Assembly (NCBI GenBank): GCA_030655075.1
Contig: JAURWE010000101.1
Span: 124,001-188,000, forward strand
Source: Pararhizobium sp.
Lineage (GTDB): Bacteria; Pseudomonadota; Alphaproteobacteria; Rhizobiales; Rhizobiaceae
DNA: 64,000 nt
Direction of reading: 5' to 3'
The position numbers were made by a program, and so were the translations under genes. A model generated the notes under the pieces. That model ran no database searches. It saw nothing but the letters and a program-made list of their open reading frames with translations, and had not been told where the DNA came from. Below are positions 10,265-21,167 of the stretch, piece by piece (position 1 is the stretch's first letter; every line of letters starts with the position of its first letter).

Positions 10265-13168
10265 ATGCAAACGCAGCGGGCGGCATACGATCGCAGACAG
10301 GATACCATCGGTCACGCCATGACCCGGAACGATATTGCATTTCCCGATATTCTGGACGTTGCGGCGCTGAGATCCAAATGCGATTTCATTGCCAGTGCGC
10401 ATGCCGACTATCCCGACAACATGCGCCAGGCCTTGCTGGCCCTGTTCAAGAAGGTCAACACGGCCGGGCGCGAGAGAGCCCGCGAGCTTTTGTTCGAGGA
10501 CGGCAGCGGCCTGAAATGCGCCGAGCGGATTTCCTGGCTGCAGGACCAGCTGATCCGCACCCTGCATGATTTCGTGCTCTACCACGTCTTCAACGCCATA
10601 CATGCACCGCTCAACGAGCGGCTGGCGGTTACGGCCGTCGGCGGCTACGGGCGCGGCACGCTGGCGCCGGGCTCCGACATCGATCTTTTGTTCCTTCTGC
10701 CGCCGAAACCGGCCGCTTGGAGCAATGCCGCCATCGAATTCATGCTCTACATTCTTTGGGATCTTGGCTTCAAGGTCGGCCACGCGACCCGCTCGATCGA
10801 CGACAGCATCAGGCTGTCGCGCAGCGACATGACCATCCGCACGGCCATTCTCGAAGCGCGCTATATCTGCGGCTCGCAGAGCCTGATGGATGAGTTGATG
10901 GTGCGCTTCGACAAGGAGATCGTGCGCAACACCGGACCGGAATTCATCGTCGCAAAACTTGCCGAACGGGACGAGCGTCACCGCAAGGCCGGGGACACGC
11001 GCTATCTGGTCGAGCCCAATGTCAAGGAAGGCAAGGGCGGGCTTCGCGACCTGCACACGCTGTTCTGGATCGCCAAATATTTCTACCGGGTGAAGGACTC
11101 GGCCGATCTGGTCAAGCTCGGCGTTCTGTCGCGACAGGAATACAAACTGTTCCAGAAGTCCGACGACTTTCTCTGGGCGGTGCGCTGCCATATGCACTTC
11201 CTGACCGGCAAGGCCGAAGAGCGGCTGCATTTCGACATCCAGCGCGAGATCGCCGAGGCGCTCGGCTATCACGACCATCCGGGTCTTTCGGCTGTCGAAC
11301 GTTTCATGAAGCACTATTTTCTCGTCGCCAAGAATGTCGGCGATCTGACGCGCATTTTCTGCGCGGCGCTGGAGGAGCAGCAGGCCAAGGATGCGCCTGG
11401 GCTTACAGCCGTTCTCAGCCGCTTTGCCAAGCGCAACCGCAAGATCGCCGGGACGATCGATTTCGTCGAGGATGGTGGCCGCATCACGCTGGCCGATCCG
11501 CAGGTGTTCAAGCGCGATCCGGTCAACCTTTTGCGCTTCTTCCACGTAGCCGACATTACCGGGCTTGAATTTCACCCCGACGCGCTGAAGCAGGTAACGC
11601 GCTCGCTGCGGCTGATCACGCCGCAGCTGCGCGAGGACGAAGAGGCCAACCGTCTGTTCCTGTCGATCCTGACGTCGCGGCGCAATCCGGAACTCATCCT
11701 CCGGCGCATGAACGAGGCCGGCGTGCTCGGCCGCTTCATTCCAGAATTCGGCAAGATCGTCTCGATGATGCAGTTCAACATGTATCATCACTATACGGTC
11801 GACGAGCACCTGCTGCGCACCGTCAGCGTGCTGTCGCGCGTCGAGCAGGGCAAGGAAGAAGAGGCGCATCCGCTCGCCGTCAAGCTGATGCCGAGCATCG
11901 AGGACCGCGAGGCGCTTTATGTCGCCGTGCTTCTGCACGACATCGCCAAGGGGCGCCCGGAGGACCACTCGACGGCCGGCGCCAAGGTGGCGCGCAAGCT
12001 TTGCCCGCGCTTCGGCCTGTCGCAGAAACAGACCGACACGGTGTGCTGGCTGATCGAAGAACACCTGACCATGTCGATGGTGGCGCAGACGCGCGACCTT
12101 AACGACCGCAAGACGATCATCGACTTTGCCGAGCGGGTGCAATCGCTCGACCGGCTGAAGATGCTGCTGATCCTCACCGTCTGCGACATCCGCGCTGTCG
12201 GCCCGGGTGTCTGGAACGGCTGGAAGGGGCAGCTGCTGCGCACGCTCTACTATGAGACCGAGCTGCTGATCTCCGGCGGCTTCTCGGAAGTGTCGCGCAA
12301 GGACCGGGCGAAACACGCCTCCGATCTGCTGTTCAATGCGCTGTCCGACTGGCCGCAGAAGGACCGCAAGGCCTACACGAAGCTGCACTACCAGCCCTAT
12401 CTGCTGTCCGTGCCGCTCGAAGACCAGATCCGGCATGCGCATTTCATCCGCTCGGCCGACAAGGCCGGCCAGACGCTGGCGACGATGGTGCGCACGCACT
12501 CGTTTCATGCGATCACCGAAATCACCATCCTGTCGCCCGACCACCCCCGTCTCCTGACCGTGATCGCCGGAGCCTGTGCGGCTGCCGGGGCCAACATCGT
12601 CGATGCGCAGATCTTCACGACCTTTGACGGCCGGGCACTGGACACTATCCTGGTGACCCGCGAATTTGCCGACGATGCGGACGAGACACGCCGGGGCGGT
12701 TCGATCGGCAAGATGATCGAAGATGTGCTGTCAGGCTCGAAACGCCTGCCCGAGGTCATCGCCACCCGCACCAAGGGCCGCAGGCGAAGCAAGACGTTCA
12801 GCGTCGCGCCAGCGGTCATCATCAGCAACACGCTGTCGAACAAGTTCACCGTCATCGAGGTCGAGTGCCTAGACCGGCCGGGCCTGCTGTCCGAAATGAC
12901 GGCGGTTCTGTCCGACCTGTCGCTCGACATCGCCTCGGCGCACATCACCACCTTCGGCGAAAAGGTCATCGATACGTTCTACGTGACGGATCTGGTCGGC
13001 CAGAAGATCACCAACGAGAACCGGCACGGCAATATCGTTGCCCGGCTCAAGGCCGTGATGGCCGACGAAGCCGATGAGGTGCGCGACCGCATGCCCTCCG
13101 GCATCATCGCCCCATCGGTGACGACACGGTCGATCAACGCTCCAAAGAAGGCCAAGGCAGAGACATGA
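10265..13168 (+). CDS. glnD: Bifunctional [protein-PII] uridylyltransferase / uridylyl-removing enzyme
   Basis: GlnD is the primary nitrogen sensor: it uridylylates PII proteins when glutamine is low and removes UMP when it is high. The protein is up to 967 residues. It shows a nucleotidyltransferase domain (GGYGRGTLAPGSDIDLLF, about 127-144), an HD hydrolase domain (LLHDIAKGRPEDHS, near 555) and two C-terminal ACT domains (about 755-960) that sense glutamine. An ATG at 10319 would give a 949-residue protein and is an equally plausible start; neither has a strong ribosome binding site. The stop overlaps the ATG of murJ (ATGA), so expression of the two is coupled. Confidence 0.95.
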   Translation: MQTQRAAYDRRQDTIGHAMTRNDIAFPDILDVAALRSKCDFIASAHADYPDNMRQALLALFKKVNTAGRERARELLFEDGSGLKCAERISWLQDQLIRTLHDFVLYHVFNAIHAPLNERLAVTAVGGYGRGTLAPGSDIDLLFLLPPKPAAWSNAAIEFMLYILWDLGFKVGHATRSIDDSIRLSRSDMTIRTAILEARYICGSQSLMDELMVRFDKEIVRNTGPEFIVAKLAERDERHRKAGDTRYLVEPNVKEGKGGLRDLHTLFWIAKYFYRVKDSADLVKLGVLSRQEYKLFQKSDDFLWAVRCHMHFLTGKAEERLHFDIQREIAEALGYHDHPGLSAVERFMKHYFLVAKNVGDLTRIFCAALEEQQAKDAPGLTAVLSRFAKRNRKIAGTIDFVEDGGRITLADPQVFKRDPVNLLRFFHVADITGLEFHPDALKQVTRSLRLITPQLREDEEANRLFLSILTSRRNPELILRRMNEAGVLGRFIPEFGKIVSMMQFNMYHHYTVDEHLLRTVSVLSRVEQGKEEEAHPLAVKLMPSIEDREALYVAVLLHDIAKGRPEDHSTAGAKVARKLCPRFGLSQKQTDTVCWLIEEHLTMSMVAQTRDLNDRKTIIDFAERVQSLDRLKMLLILTVCDIRAVGPGVWNGWKGQLLRTLYYETELLISGGFSEVSRKDRAKHASDLLFNALSDWPQKDRKAYTKLHYQPYLLSVPLEDQIRHAHFIRSADKAGQTLATMVRTHSFHAITEITILSPDHPRLLTVIAGACAAAGANIVDAQIFTTFDGRALDTILVTREFADDADETRRGGSIGKMIEDVLSGSKRLPEVIATRTKGRRRSKTFSVAPAVIISNTLSNKFTVIEVECLDRPGLLSEMTAVLSDLSLDIASAHITTFGEKVIDTFYVTDLVGQKITNENRHGNIVARLKAVMADEADEVRDRMPSGIIAPSVTTRSINAPKKAKAET

Positions 13169-14772
13169 GCCTCGTCAGGAAATTCGCGACGGTCGGCGGC
13201 GCGACGCTGGGCAGCCGCCTGTTTGGCTTTGCCCGCGAAACGCTGATGGCGACCCTGCTCGGCACCGGTCCGATCGCCGATGCCTTCAACGCCGCGTTCC
13301 GCTTTCCCAACACGTTCCGGCGGCTGTTTGCCGAGGGCGCCTTCAATTCGGCCTTCGTGCCGCTGTTTGCCAAGGAGATCGAGGCGGGCGGCATGGACGG
13401 CGCCAAGCGCTTTTCCGAAGAGGTCTTCGGCGTTCTCTTCACGGTGCTGATGCTGATCACCATCATCATGGAACTGTCGATGCCGTTTCTGGTGCGCACT
13501 GTCATCGCACCAGGCTTCGTCGGCGACGCGGTGAAGTTCGACACGACCGTGTCGCTCGCCATCATCATGTTTCCCTACCTCGCCTGCATGTCGCTGGCGG
13601 CGATGATGGGCGGCATGCTGAATTCGCTGCACAAATATTTCGCCGCCGCCATCGCGCCGGTGTTTTTGAACATCATCCTGATCGGCGTTCTGGCCTACGC
13701 CTGGTTCGGCGGCCACGATACAGTGACGGTCGGCTACGGCCTGTCCTGGGGCGTGATGGCGGCCGGTGTCGTTCAGCTCGCCATCGTCTGGTTTGCCGTG
13801 CGCCAGGCCGGCATGACCATCGGCTTCCGGCGTCCGCGGCTGACGCCGAACGTGAAGCGGCTGCTGATCCTGGCGCTGCCGGCGGCCATTACCGGCGGCA
13901 TCACCCAGATCAATCTTCTGATCAACACGGCCATCGCCTCGACCCAGGACGGCGCCGTGTCGTCGCTGGTCTATGCGGACCGGATCTACCAGCTGCCGCT
14001 CGGCGTCGTCGGCATTGCGGTCGCCACCGTTCTTCTGCCGGAACTGGCCCGGGCATTGCGCGGTGGCAACCTGATCGAGGCCGCAAACCTGCAGAACCGC
14101 TCGGTCGAATTCGTGCTGTTTCTCACCCTGCCGGCCGCCGCCGCTCTGCTGGTCATGTCTGAGCCGATCGTGCGGCTGGTATTCGAACACGGGCGGTTTT
14201 CGGCCCAGTCGACGGCAGTGGTCGCCAATATCCTCGAAATCTACGGCCTCGGCCTGCCCGCCTTCGTGCTGATCAAGGCCTTCATTCCCGGATTCTTTGC
14301 CCGCGAAGACACGCGCACGCCGATGATCTTCGCGGGTATTTCCGTGGCGGTGAACGTCACGCTCGCCTTTCTGCTGTTTCCACGGTTGTCGGCCAGCGGC
14401 ATCGCGATCGCCGAGATCACCGCCGGATGGGTCAACGCAATCCTGCTGTTCGTCACGCTCTTGTGGCGCGGCCACTGGACGATCGACATTCCGCTTTTGA
14501 CACGCATTCCCCGCCTGCTCTTCGCAGCGGCGGTCATGACGGTGGGCCTGTATTTCGCCATTCAGTGGCTGGCGGTGCCGCTCTCGTCGGCAGCGCCTTT
14601 GTGGACACGGGCGCCGGTTCTTGCTGCCCTGGTGGCGGCGGCCATGGCAATCTATTTCGGCCTTGCCTTTGCGACCGGCGGCGCAAGCCTCGGCATGATC
14701 CGCCGTAACGTCAAACGCAAGCCCCGCAGCGGCGAGCCTCCGGGCACGGACGGCAGTTCAACTTCTTCTTGA
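13165..14772 (+). CDS. murJ: Lipid II flippase MurJ (MviN)
   Basis: A 535-residue polytopic inner-membrane protein with about 14 hydrophobic segments. It belongs to the MOP exporter superfamily and flips lipid II across the membrane for peptidoglycan assembly. Characteristic N-terminal sequence is visible: GSRLFGFARETLMA, then DAFNAAFRFPNTFRRLFAEGAFNSAF, shown here only in outline, with the conserved Arg and Asp residues of the substrate cavity. The gene starts inside the glnD stop codon. The glnD-murJ pairing is common in alphaproteobacteria. The charged C-terminus (KRKPRSGEPPG) is probably cytoplasmic. Confidence 0.95.
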   Translation: MSLVRKFATVGGATLGSRLFGFARETLMATLLGTGPIADAFNAAFRFPNTFRRLFAEGAFNSAFVPLFAKEIEAGGMDGAKRFSEEVFGVLFTVLMLITIIMELSMPFLVRTVIAPGFVGDAVKFDTTVSLAIIMFPYLACMSLAAMMGGMLNSLHKYFAAAIAPVFLNIILIGVLAYAWFGGHDTVTVGYGLSWGVMAAGVVQLAIVWFAVRQAGMTIGFRRPRLTPNVKRLLILALPAAITGGITQINLLINTAIASTQDGAVSSLVYADRIYQLPLGVVGIAVATVLLPELARALRGGNLIEAANLQNRSVEFVLFLTLPAAAALLVMSEPIVRLVFEHGRFSAQSTAVVANILEIYGLGLPAFVLIKAFIPGFFAREDTRTPMIFAGISVAVNVTLAFLLFPRLSASGIAIAEITAGWVNAILLFVTLLWRGHWTIDIPLLTRIPRLLFAAAVMTVGLYFAIQWLAVPLSSAAPLWTRAPVLAALVAAAMAIYFGLAFATGGASLGMIRRNVKRKPRSGEPPGTDGSSTSS

Positions 14773-14865
14773 TCGCAAACCTGCGTCCGTGCATAAGCGC
14801 GGCCACCAAGAGTTTCGGATCACCAACGATGATCGGGCCCTCCACAAGCCTGAAAGAGGATAGAC

Positions 14866-15933
14866 ATGAACGCGTTCAAGCCGCTCGTTTTCTCCGGCGT
14901 ACAGCCGACCGGCAACCTGCATCTCGGCAATTATCTGGGCGCGATCCGCAAGTTCGTGGCGCTGCAGGACAACAACGACTGCATCTATTGCGTCGTCGAC
15001 CTGCACGCGATCACAGCGCAGCTGGTGCATGAGGATCTGCCGGCCCAGACACGCTCGATCGCCGCCGCCTTCATCGCGTCGGGTATTGATCCCACCAAGC
15101 ACATCGTCTTCAACCAGTCGGCCGTGCCGCAGCATGCGGAATTGGCCTGGATCTTCAACTGCGTCGCGCGCATCGGCTGGATGGAGCGGATGACGCAGTT
15201 CAAGGACAAGAGCGGCAGTAAGAACGCCGAACAAGTCTCGCTCGGGCTTCTGGCCTATCCGAGCCTTATGGCCGCCGACATTCTCGTCTACCGCGCCACG
15301 CATGTGCCTGTCGGCGACGACCAGAAGCAGCACCTGGAGCTGGCCCGCGATATTGCCCAGAAATTCAACATCGACTTCAAGGAACGCATCCGCGCCACCG
15401 GCGCCGGTGTCGATATCGTCGTCGGCGAAGAGCCGATCCACGCCTATTTCCCGCCAGTCGAACCGCTGATCGGTGGCCCGGCACCGCGCGTCATGAGCCT
15501 GCGCGACGGCACCAAGAAAATGTCGAAGTCTGACGCGTCGGATCTTTCGCGCATCAACCTGATGGATGACGCCGAGACCATCGCCAAGAAGATCCGCAAG
15601 GCCAAGACAGATCCGGACGCGCTGCCGGGCGAAACCGAAGGCTTAAAGGGCCGCCCGGAGGCAGAAAACCTCGTCGGCATCTATGCGGCCCTGTCGGACA
15701 AGACCCGCGACGAGGTGCTCGGCGAATTCGGCGGACAGCAGTTTTCGGTCTTCAAGCCGGCGCTGATCGAACTTGCCGTCAGTGTTCTGGCGCCGATCAC
15801 CGACGAGATGCGGCGGCTGATGGACGACACCAGCCATATCGACGGCATCCTGCGCGATGGCGGCGAGCGGGCCCGGGCCCGAGCTGAAAAGACCATGAGG
15901 GAAGTGCGCGATATCGTTGGCTTCCTGCGTTAA
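14866..15933 (+). CDS. trpS: Tryptophanyl-tRNA synthetase
   Basis: A 355-residue class I aminoacyl-tRNA synthetase that charges tRNA-Trp. The HIGH-type signature is PTGNLHLGNYLGA (about residues 11-23) and the KMSKS loop is GTKKMSKSD (near 216-224). The length and the LGLLAYPSLMAADIL and PVGDDQKQHLEL segments are standard for bacterial TrpRS. It lies 93 bp downstream of murJ with a GAGGATAGAC ribosome-binding region before the ATG. Confidence 0.96.
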   Translation: MNAFKPLVFSGVQPTGNLHLGNYLGAIRKFVALQDNNDCIYCVVDLHAITAQLVHEDLPAQTRSIAAAFIASGIDPTKHIVFNQSAVPQHAELAWIFNCVARIGWMERMTQFKDKSGSKNAEQVSLGLLAYPSLMAADILVYRATHVPVGDDQKQHLELARDIAQKFNIDFKERIRATGAGVDIVVGEEPIHAYFPPVEPLIGGPAPRVMSLRDGTKKMSKSDASDLSRINLMDDAETIAKKIRKAKTDPDALPGETEGLKGRPEAENLVGIYAALSDKTRDEVLGEFGGQQFSVFKPALIELAVSVLAPITDEMRRLMDDTSHIDGILRDGGERARARAEKTMREVRDIVGFLR

Positions 15934-15998
15934 AGTGGCCCGGCGAGACTTGAAAAAGATATGTTGCAGCTTCCTGTCGAGGGTGTAAAAGTTCCGCC

Positions 15999-16493
15999 AT
16001 GGTTTCACCACGATTGTCCCGCCTAGAAGGTCACCGGCGCAAGTTTCTTGCGGTGATCGACGATACGCCCGAGTTCGGGCGGGCCGTCTATTATGCCGGC
16101 ACCCGCGCCAAAAATTCCAATGGCGCCGTTGTTCTTCTCTATGTGATTCCCGATGGCGATTTCCAGCAGTGGCTGGGTGTCGAGGAGATCATGCGGGCCG
16201 AGGCGCGCGAGGAGGCCGAGGCCACGCTTGCCAAAGCCGCCCAGAACCTGCGCGAACTGATCGGCATCGAGCCGGAAATGGTGATCCGCGAGGGCAACCC
16301 GACTGACCAGATCATCGGCCTGATCGACGAGGATCGTGACATTGCCATTCTGGTTCTGGCGGCAGGCTCGGCCAAGGACGGGCCTGGACCGCTGGTCTCG
16401 GCCGTGGCGGCGCGTGGCGGGGCGGCGTTCCCCATCCCGGTAACCGTCATTCCCGATGTGCTGACCAATGAGGAAATCGCCGCGCTGGCATGA
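15999..16493 (+). CDS. Universal stress protein (UspA domain)
   Basis: A 164-residue single-domain protein of the Usp/alpha-beta HUP fold. A start strand FLAVIDDTPEFGRAVYYA is followed by a central region and a C-terminal AAGSAKDGPGPL stretch where ATP-binding Usp proteins carry a G-2X-G-9X-G(S/T) motif. That motif is only partly recognisable here, so nucleotide binding is uncertain. The role is probably in stress tolerance; no specific partner is indicated by context, as it sits between trpS and a nifU-like gene. Confidence 0.82.
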   Translation: MVSPRLSRLEGHRRKFLAVIDDTPEFGRAVYYAGTRAKNSNGAVVLLYVIPDGDFQQWLGVEEIMRAEAREEAEATLAKAAQNLRELIGIEPEMVIREGNPTDQIIGLIDEDRDIAILVLAAGSAKDGPGPLVSAVAARGGAAFPIPVTVIPDVLTNEEIAALA

Positions 16494-16615
16494 GAACGCC
16501 CTGCAGTTTCACTTGAACCGCAGCGCCGTTCGTCCTATCTTCTTTTGAAGAATTCTAAGTTACCCCATTCCAGCGATCCATGGGCCGGCCTTGAACCGGT
16601 TGGACGGAGAGAAAC

Positions 16616-17185
16616 ATGTTTATCCAGACCGAAGCCACGCCAAACCCCGCCACGCTGAAATTCCTGCCCGGCAAGGTGGTGATGGAGAACGGCACGGCCG
16701 ATTTTCGTAACGAGGACGAGGCTGCCGCCAGCTCGGCGCTTGCGGCCCGCATCTTCAACATTCCCGGCGTCACCGGCGTCTTCTTCGGCTACGACTTCAT
16801 CACCGTCACCAAGGCGGACCAGGAATGGCAGCATCTGAAGCCGGCCATTCTCGGCTCGATCATGGAGCATTTCATGTCGGGCCAGCCGGTCATGACCGTC
16901 GCCGGCGCAAGCGATGATGCCGGCGATGGCGAAGGCGAATTCTTTGAGGAAGGCGACGAGACAATTGTCGCAACCATCAAGGAACTGCTGGAGACCCGCG
17001 TTCGTCCGGCCGTGGCCCAGGACGGTGGCGACATTACCTTCAAGGGTTTCCGCGACGGTACGGTGTTTCTCAACATGAAGGGTGCCTGCTCTGGGTGCCC
17101 TTCCTCGACGGCGACACTGAAACATGGCGTGCAGAACCTGCTCCGGCACTTCATTCCTGAAGTCCAGCAGGTCGAAGCCATCTGA
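16616..17185 (+). CDS. NifU-family Fe-S scaffold/carrier protein (Nfu type)
   Basis: A 189-residue protein that carries or inserts Fe-S clusters. The N-terminal Nfu_N domain (about 1-90) begins MFIQTEATPNPATLKFLPG, the typical opening of alphaproteobacterial and mitochondrial NFU1. The C-terminal NifU domain (about 110-185) holds the CxxC cluster ligands in GACSGCPSS. A GGAGAGAAAC ribosome binding site precedes the ATG. It is not a nitrogenase-specific NifU, because it lacks the N-terminal IscU-like and ferredoxin-like domains. The neighbours tsaB/rimI/mur are the usual context in rhizobia. Confidence 0.93.
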   Translation: MFIQTEATPNPATLKFLPGKVVMENGTADFRNEDEAAASSALAARIFNIPGVTGVFFGYDFITVTKADQEWQHLKPAILGSIMEHFMSGQPVMTVAGASDDAGDGEGEFFEEGDETIVATIKELLETRVRPAVAQDGGDITFKGFRDGTVFLNMKGACSGCPSSTATLKHGVQNLLRHFIPEVQQVEAI

Positions 17186-17235
17186 TCTTCTGTCCGCACA
17201 GGTTCGGGCATGCATCGGCGTATACTGACCATTCG

Positions 17236-17892
17236 ATGATCGTTCTTGCACTCGATACGGCCGGTTCCGGCTGCTTTGCCGCCGTGTACGACCACGGGTC
17301 CGGCTCGGTATGCAGTGCCGGTGCCGTGATCGGCAAAGGCCATGCCGAGCAGCTGATGTCCTTCGTCGACGAGGCCCTGGCGCGCGCCGGAACAAAACTA
17401 TCCGATATCGACCGCATTGCCGTGACCGTCGGCCCCGGCTCCTTTACCGGCATCCGCGTCGGCGTGGCCGCAGCACGCGGATTGGCCCTGGCGCTCGACC
17501 GCCCGGCCGTTGGTATTTCGACATTGCAGGTGCTGGCCCAATCAGCTGCGGGAATATCGCCGGGGCGGCCCATTCTGGCTGTGATGGACGGAAAACGCGG
17601 CGACCTCTATTGCCAGAGTTTTGCTGCCACTGGCTCCGCCACGATGGAACCAGCGGTTCTGACACTGGAGACCGCACGGGAAACCTTCGCCGGCTTTTCA
17701 GGTGTTGTTACGGGTTCGGGAGCGGGCCTTCTCAAGGGCAGTGATGCGGCAGTCGTGGGCGACCGTTTCGATATTACGGTTGTCGCCAAGCTGGGGGCGC
17801 TGGCCGATCCGTCCTTGGGAAAACCGAAACCGCTCTATCTCCGAGGTGCCGACGCCAAGCCGCAGACCGGCTACGCACTCGCACGGGCCTAG
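17236..17892 (+). CDS. tsaB: tRNA threonylcarbamoyladenosine biosynthesis protein TsaB
   Basis: TsaB is the inactive ASKHA-fold partner of TsaD, needed for the t6A37 modification of ANN-decoding tRNAs. The 218-residue protein starts MIVLALDTAGSGCFAAVYD and contains the diagnostic VTVGPGSFTGIRVGVAAARG motif (about 70-89). Thirteen bases downstream comes rimI, the standard tsaB-rimI pairing. The C-terminal half is divergent, as is normal in this family. Confidence 0.93.
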   Translation: MIVLALDTAGSGCFAAVYDHGSGSVCSAGAVIGKGHAEQLMSFVDEALARAGTKLSDIDRIAVTVGPGSFTGIRVGVAAARGLALALDRPAVGISTLQVLAQSAAGISPGRPILAVMDGKRGDLYCQSFAATGSATMEPAVLTLETARETFAGFSGVVTGSGAGLLKGSDAAVVGDRFDITVVAKLGALADPSLGKPKPLYLRGADAKPQTGYALARA

Positions 17893-17904
17893 GGAGGTTG
17901 CTCG

Positions 17905-18402
17905 GTGTTTCTGGGGTATTTCGGCACAAAACCTTCCTTCGAGATCTTCGAGATGCAGGCCGGTGATCTGCATGCCGCAGCCGACCTGCACAAGGCGCGT
18001 TTCTCGCACGCCTGGAACGACGGCGCCTTTCATTCGCTGCTCAACCAAGAAACCGTTTTCGGCTTTGTCGCCAAGCAGACGAGCCTGCAATGGGGCGTCT
18101 CCACACTCGGCGGCTTCGTGCTGTCGCGGGCGGCGGCGGGCGAGGCGGAAATCCTCACTGTCGGCGTGGATCTGCGGTTCGAGCGGCAGGGCCTTGGATG
18201 GCGGCTGATGAGGGCGGCGATGGGGGAAGCTCGGCATCGCGGCGTCGAATCGATGTTTCTAGAAGTGGACGAAACGAATGGCGGCGCAGTGGGGCTCTAT
18301 CAAAAGCTCGGCTTTTTCAAAGTCGGTGAGCGGAATGCCTATTACAAGAGCGGCGACGGCCGCCGCTCGACGGCGCTTGTCATGAAGCTCGATCTTCGCT
18401 AG
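17905..18402 (+). CDS. rimI: Ribosomal protein S18 alanine N-acetyltransferase RimI
   Basis: A 165-residue GNAT acetyltransferase. The acetyl-CoA binding motif A appears as VDLRFERQGLGWRLM (about 91-105), and VDETNGGAVGLYQKLGF with KVGERNAYY is the RimI C-terminal signature. The GTG start is supported by a GGAGGT ribosome binding site 7 bases upstream and by its place directly after tsaB. The acetylation target (S18 N-terminal Ala) is inferred from the family. Confidence 0.9.
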   Translation: MFLGYFGTKPSFEIFEMQAGDLHAAADLHKARFSHAWNDGAFHSLLNQETVFGFVAKQTSLQWGVSTLGGFVLSRAAAGEAEILTVGVDLRFERQGLGWRLMRAAMGEARHRGVESMFLEVDETNGGAVGLYQKLGFFKVGERNAYYKSGDGRRSTALVMKLDLR

Positions 18403-18442
18403 GTCCGGTGAGACAGGTATCGGGCAGCAGAGCGGGCACGCC

Positions 18443-18871
18443 ATGGCGGATCTGGATAAAACACTGGAAGAACTCTGTGTCGAGCGCGGCATGCGCATGA
18501 CCGATCAGCGCCGCGTCATCGCGCGCGTGATCGAGGGCTCCGACGACCATCCCGATGTCGAGGAACTGCACCGCCGCGCCGTCAAGGTCGACGCAAAGAT
18601 CTCGATCTCCACGGTCTATCGCACGGTCAAGCTGTTCGAAGACGCCGGCATCATCGAGCGGCACGATTTTCGCGACGGGCGCTCGCGCTATGAGACGGTG
18701 CCGGAAGAACACCATGATCACCTGATCGACCTGAAGACCGGTGTCGTCATCGAGTTTCATTCGCCCGAGATCGAAGCGCTGCAGGAAAAGATCGCCAGGG
18801 AACACGGGTTCAGGCTGGTCGATCACCGGCTGGAACTTTACGGCGTGCCGCTGAAAAAGGACGAGCAGTGA
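18443..18871 (+). CDS. Fur-family metalloregulator (Mur/Fur)
   Basis: A 142-residue ferric-uptake-regulator family repressor. The N-terminal winged helix contains RMTDQRRVIARVIEGS and the recognition region SISTVYRTVKLFEDAGII. The dimerisation domain has the metal-ligand pattern of Fur (EEHHDHLID and the later FHSPEIEALQEKIA). In Rhizobiaceae the orthologue at this locus (between rimI and olsA) is Mur, a manganese-responsive repressor, with iron control taken over by RirA and Irr; that assignment follows from gene order, not from visible residues. No Cys-rich structural zinc site is present. Confidence 0.9.
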   Translation: MADLDKTLEELCVERGMRMTDQRRVIARVIEGSDDHPDVEELHRRAVKVDAKISISTVYRTVKLFEDAGIIERHDFRDGRSRYETVPEEHHDHLIDLKTGVVIEFHSPEIEALQEKIAREHGFRLVDHRLELYGVPLKKDEQ

Positions 18872-18893
18872 CGGCGGCCAACCGGGTGCCTGC

Positions 18894-19682
18894 GTGATCG
18901 GCTGGCTGCGCATAGGCTGGGTGACGGTGTCGATTGGCCTGGTGACACTCGCGCTCCTGCCTTTCCAGCTCCTGTTCCTGGGACTGGGCCTGCCGCTGAA
19001 ACGGCGTCTGCCGCGCTGCTGGCACCGGGCCTGCTGTTTCCTGATCGGCATTCGCGTGCATGTGCATGGCGCGCCGGACGGACGGCGGCCGCTGCTTCTG
19101 TCTGCCAACCATGTCTCCTGGAAAGATATTCTCATTCTCGGCTCGATCGCCGACGTCACCTTCGTCGCCAAGAGCGAGGTGAAGTCATGGCCGGTCTTTG
19201 GCGTTCTTGCGCGGCTGCAGGAAACGATTTTCGTTGTGCGCGAGGAAAAACGCAGGGTCGGGCATCAGGCCAACGAGATCGCACTGCGGCTCGCCGCCGG
19301 CGAGATCGTCGTGCTGTTTCCCGAAGGCACGACATCGGACGGCAACCGTCTGATGGAGATCAAGTCTTCGCTCTTTGGCGCTGCCGGATCGGCCGTGCCG
19401 CATTCGCCGACCGGCATGGTGCATATTCAGCCGGTCGCGATCGCCTATACGGGCATCCAGGGCATGGCCATGGGCCGCTATCACAGGCCGCTCGCCGCAT
19501 GGCCGGGCGACATCACCATGTTGCCGCATCTCATCGGCATCCTGCGCGAAGGCGCCATTGAGGTCGATGTGGTTTTTGGCCAGCCGGTGGACGTCGATGC
19601 CCAGAGCCGCCGCAAGGATATCAGCCGGGAAGTCGAAAGCCGGATGCGTTCCCTGCTCGGTCGCCGGTTGCGCGGCCGTTGA
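18894..19682 (+). CDS. olsA: 1-acyl-sn-glycerol-3-phosphate-type acyltransferase, OlsA (lyso-ornithine lipid acyltransferase)
   Basis: A 262-residue membrane-associated PlsC-family acyltransferase. One N-terminal hydrophobic segment (about 5-30) is followed by the catalytic HX4D motif NHVSWKD (near residue 67) and FPEGTTSDGNRL (about 142-153). In rhizobia the orthologue downstream of mur completes ornithine lipid by O-acylating lyso-ornithine lipid made by OlsB, which is encoded 14 kb upstream here (4175-5053). A general lysophosphatidate acyltransferase role cannot be excluded from sequence alone. Start is GTG at 18894, 22 bp after the mur-like gene. Confidence 0.85.
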   Translation: MIGWLRIGWVTVSIGLVTLALLPFQLLFLGLGLPLKRRLPRCWHRACCFLIGIRVHVHGAPDGRRPLLLSANHVSWKDILILGSIADVTFVAKSEVKSWPVFGVLARLQETIFVVREEKRRVGHQANEIALRLAAGEIVVLFPEGTTSDGNRLMEIKSSLFGAAGSAVPHSPTGMVHIQPVAIAYTGIQGMAMGRYHRPLAAWPGDITMLPHLIGILREGAIEVDVVFGQPVDVDAQSRRKDISREVESRMRSLLGRRLRGR

Positions 19683-19731
19683 GTGTCAAAAACGCTTCAA
19701 TTTCCGGGCTGATTGCTCTAAAGAACCGGCC

Positions 19732-21135
<1,404 letters not shown>

Positions 21136-21167
21136 CCGGCCCAGCAAAGCTCGAGGAGCCTGCCCGC

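Noticed and set aside
10256..12544. 762-codon minus-strand frame opposite glnD
   Set aside because: Shadow of glnD; no motifs, no ribosome site, and its composition mirrors the opposite strand.
19375..19731. In-frame upstream extension of miaB
   Set aside because: Overlaps olsA in another frame; the conserved MiaB N-terminus starts just after the ATG at 19732.
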